7,563 nucleotides of DNA from Rhodospirillales bacterium RIFCSPLOWO2_12_FULL_67_15 (GTDB lineage Bacteria; Pseudomonadota; Alphaproteobacteria; Rhodospirillales; 2-12-FULL-67-15). The notes under the pieces were generated by a model that was given only the letters and a program-made list of their open reading frames with translations, had not been told where the DNA came from and made no database searches. The position numbers and the translations under genes were made by a program. The DNA lies in contig MIAC01000257.1 in the NCBI GenBank assembly GCA_001830475.1, forward strand, positions 1 to 7,563, read 5' to 3'. This document shows, piece after piece, positions 6,701-7,563 of the stretch (position 1 is its first letter; each line of letters opens with the position of its first letter).

Positions 6701-7563
6701 CGCCGCCACCTCCGCCCGCAGCGGCCGAGGCCAGGCTTTCTACGGGGCGCGGGCGCGGCGCCGGCATCGGCGGATTCTCGATGGTGGCGTCGGGCGCGAG
6801 GCCGGCGAGCGGCGCGAGCCGCTCGACGATGCGGCGGACGACGGGCGCGGCGATCCAGCCGCCGGTGGCGTAGCCGTGGGTCGAGGCGTTGCCCTTGGGT
6901 TCGTCGATCATGGCGAGCACGACGAAACGGGGCTCGTGGATCGGAAACGCGCCGACGAAGGAAGCCATGCGCGCGTCCCGGCGATAGCCCCGGCCCACCT
7001 GCTTGTCGGCGGTGCCGGTTTTGCCTCCGACCGCATAGCCCTTGGCGTCCGCGTTCTTGCCGGTGCCGTGCACGACGGCGAGGCGCATGATCTCGCGCAT
7101 GTGGCGCGAGGTTTCCGCGCCGATCGCGGCGGTGCCTTCGGGGACGTCGCCGGGTTCGCGCTTCAGGATCGTGACCGGGCGGAGCTGGCCTCCATTGACG
7201 ATCGCGGCGACGCCGCCGGCGAGTTGCAGCGGGCTGACGGCGAGGCCGTGCCCGTAGGCGATGGTCATGGCGTTGATCTCGCGCCAGCGCGCGGGCGCGA
7301 GCGGGGCGCCGGTCTCGGGCAGTTCGACCGGCGGGGTTTTGAGCATCCCAAAGCCGTCGAGATACGTCCGTTGCAACCGGACGCCGACATCGAGCGCCAT
7401 CTTCGCCGCGCCGATATTGGAGGAATAGACCAGGATTTCGGGCACCGACATCCAGCGGTTCTTGCCCTTGTAGTCGCTGATGGTGAAGCGGGCGATGTGG
7501 ATCGGGCGGCTGGCGTCGTAGCCGTCGCGCAGGCCGACCGTCCCGGAATCGAGCGCCATGGCG
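6687..7563 (-). CDS. ftsI: Peptidoglycan D,D-transpeptidase FtsI (penicillin-binding protein 3), C-terminal part only
   Basis: FtsI is the septal class B penicillin-binding protein that crosslinks strands made by FtsW. Only about the last 291 codons are present; the frame runs off the window at 7563. This is the second half of the transpeptidase domain. Numbering from the first Met in the window (7559), the SxN motif is S46-S47-N48 in VYSSNIGAAKMALDVG, and the KTGT box (GGKTGTADKQVGRGYRRDA) is encoded at 7011-7022. PARWREINAMTIAYGHGLAVSPLQLA and FVGAFPIHEPRFVVLAMIDEPKG also fit class B enzymes. The nucleophile SxxK motif, the membrane anchor and the N-terminal domain lie outside the window. 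The protein ends in a Pro/Arg- then Ala/Gly-rich tail (last 31 residues) with no PASTA domain, as expected of a proteobacterial FtsI. Its TGA lies inside the start of murE. Context and motifs exclude the elongation enzyme PBP2 with good confidence. Confidence 0.96.
   Translation of the reverse strand, partial: AMALDSGTVGLRDGYDASRPIHIARFTISDYKGKNRWMSVPEILVYSSNIGAAKMALDVGVRLQRTYLDGFGMLKTPPVELPETGAPLAPARWREINAMTIAYGHGLAVSPLQLAGGVAAIVNGGQLRPVTILKREPGDVPEGTAAIGAETSRHMREIMRLAVVHGTGKNADAKGYAVGGKTGTADKQVGRGYRRDARMASFVGAFPIHEPRFVVLAMIDEPKGNASTHGYATGGWIAAPVVRRIVERLAPLAGLAPDATIENPPMPAPRPRPVESLASAAAGGGGGVASH
6706..6713 (-). promoter_or_regulatory. Strong ribosome binding site of murE, embedded in ftsI glycine codons
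   Basis: Read on the minus strand, GGAGGTGG closely matches the complement of the 16S rRNA 3' end. The GGAGG core (6709-6713) is 8 bases from the TTG at 6700. It overlaps the alternative GTG start (6707-6709), which argues against that start. In the ftsI frame the same bases fall within GGC GGA GGT GGC GGC, the poly-glycine run just before the FtsI C-terminus. Confidence 0.7.

Overview
The window is a very GC-rich, gene-dense stretch of a bacterial division and cell wall (dcw) cluster, read entirely from the minus strand. In transcription order, from high to low coordinates, it holds the 3' part of ftsI (penicillin-binding protein 3), murE, murF, mraY, murD and nearly all of ftsW. This is the classical dcw order. 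The ftsI and ftsW genes are cut by the window edges. No gap between genes exceeds 11 bases and several genes overlap, so this looks like one translationally coupled operon. I see no RNA gene, mobile element, CRISPR array, terminator or clear internal promoter.

The sequence suggests a Gram-negative proteobacterium, most likely an alphaproteobacterium. The evidence is the strong G/C bias at third codon positions, the meso-diaminopimelate signature (DNPR) in MurE, the alphaproteobacterial style of the MraY N-terminus ([13 protein letters not shown]...[11 protein letters not shown]), the FtsW signature (NMASAINLMPPKGMTLPF) and the FtsI C-terminal half (RFTISDYKGKNRWMSVPE). The class assignment is from memory of family sequences and is an inference.

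The products form one pathway. MurD adds D-Glu to UDP-MurNAc-L-Ala, MurE adds meso-DAP and MurF adds D-Ala-D-Ala, all in the cytoplasm. MraY then moves the phospho-MurNAc-pentapeptide onto undecaprenyl phosphate to make lipid I at the inner membrane. FtsW polymerises lipid II at the septum and FtsI crosslinks the new strands. MurG, which makes lipid II, would be expected just beyond base 1, and the rest of ftsI (with ftsL and mraW/rsmH) beyond base 7563.

I found no undescribed system. The points worth a second look are small: the likely TTG start of murE with its ribosome binding site inside the glycine codons of ftsI, the GTGA and ATGA start/stop overlaps, and low-complexity C-terminal tails on MurF, MurD and FtsI. 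The many long open frames on the plus strand, and in other minus-strand frames, are best explained as GC-rich shadows of the real genes.
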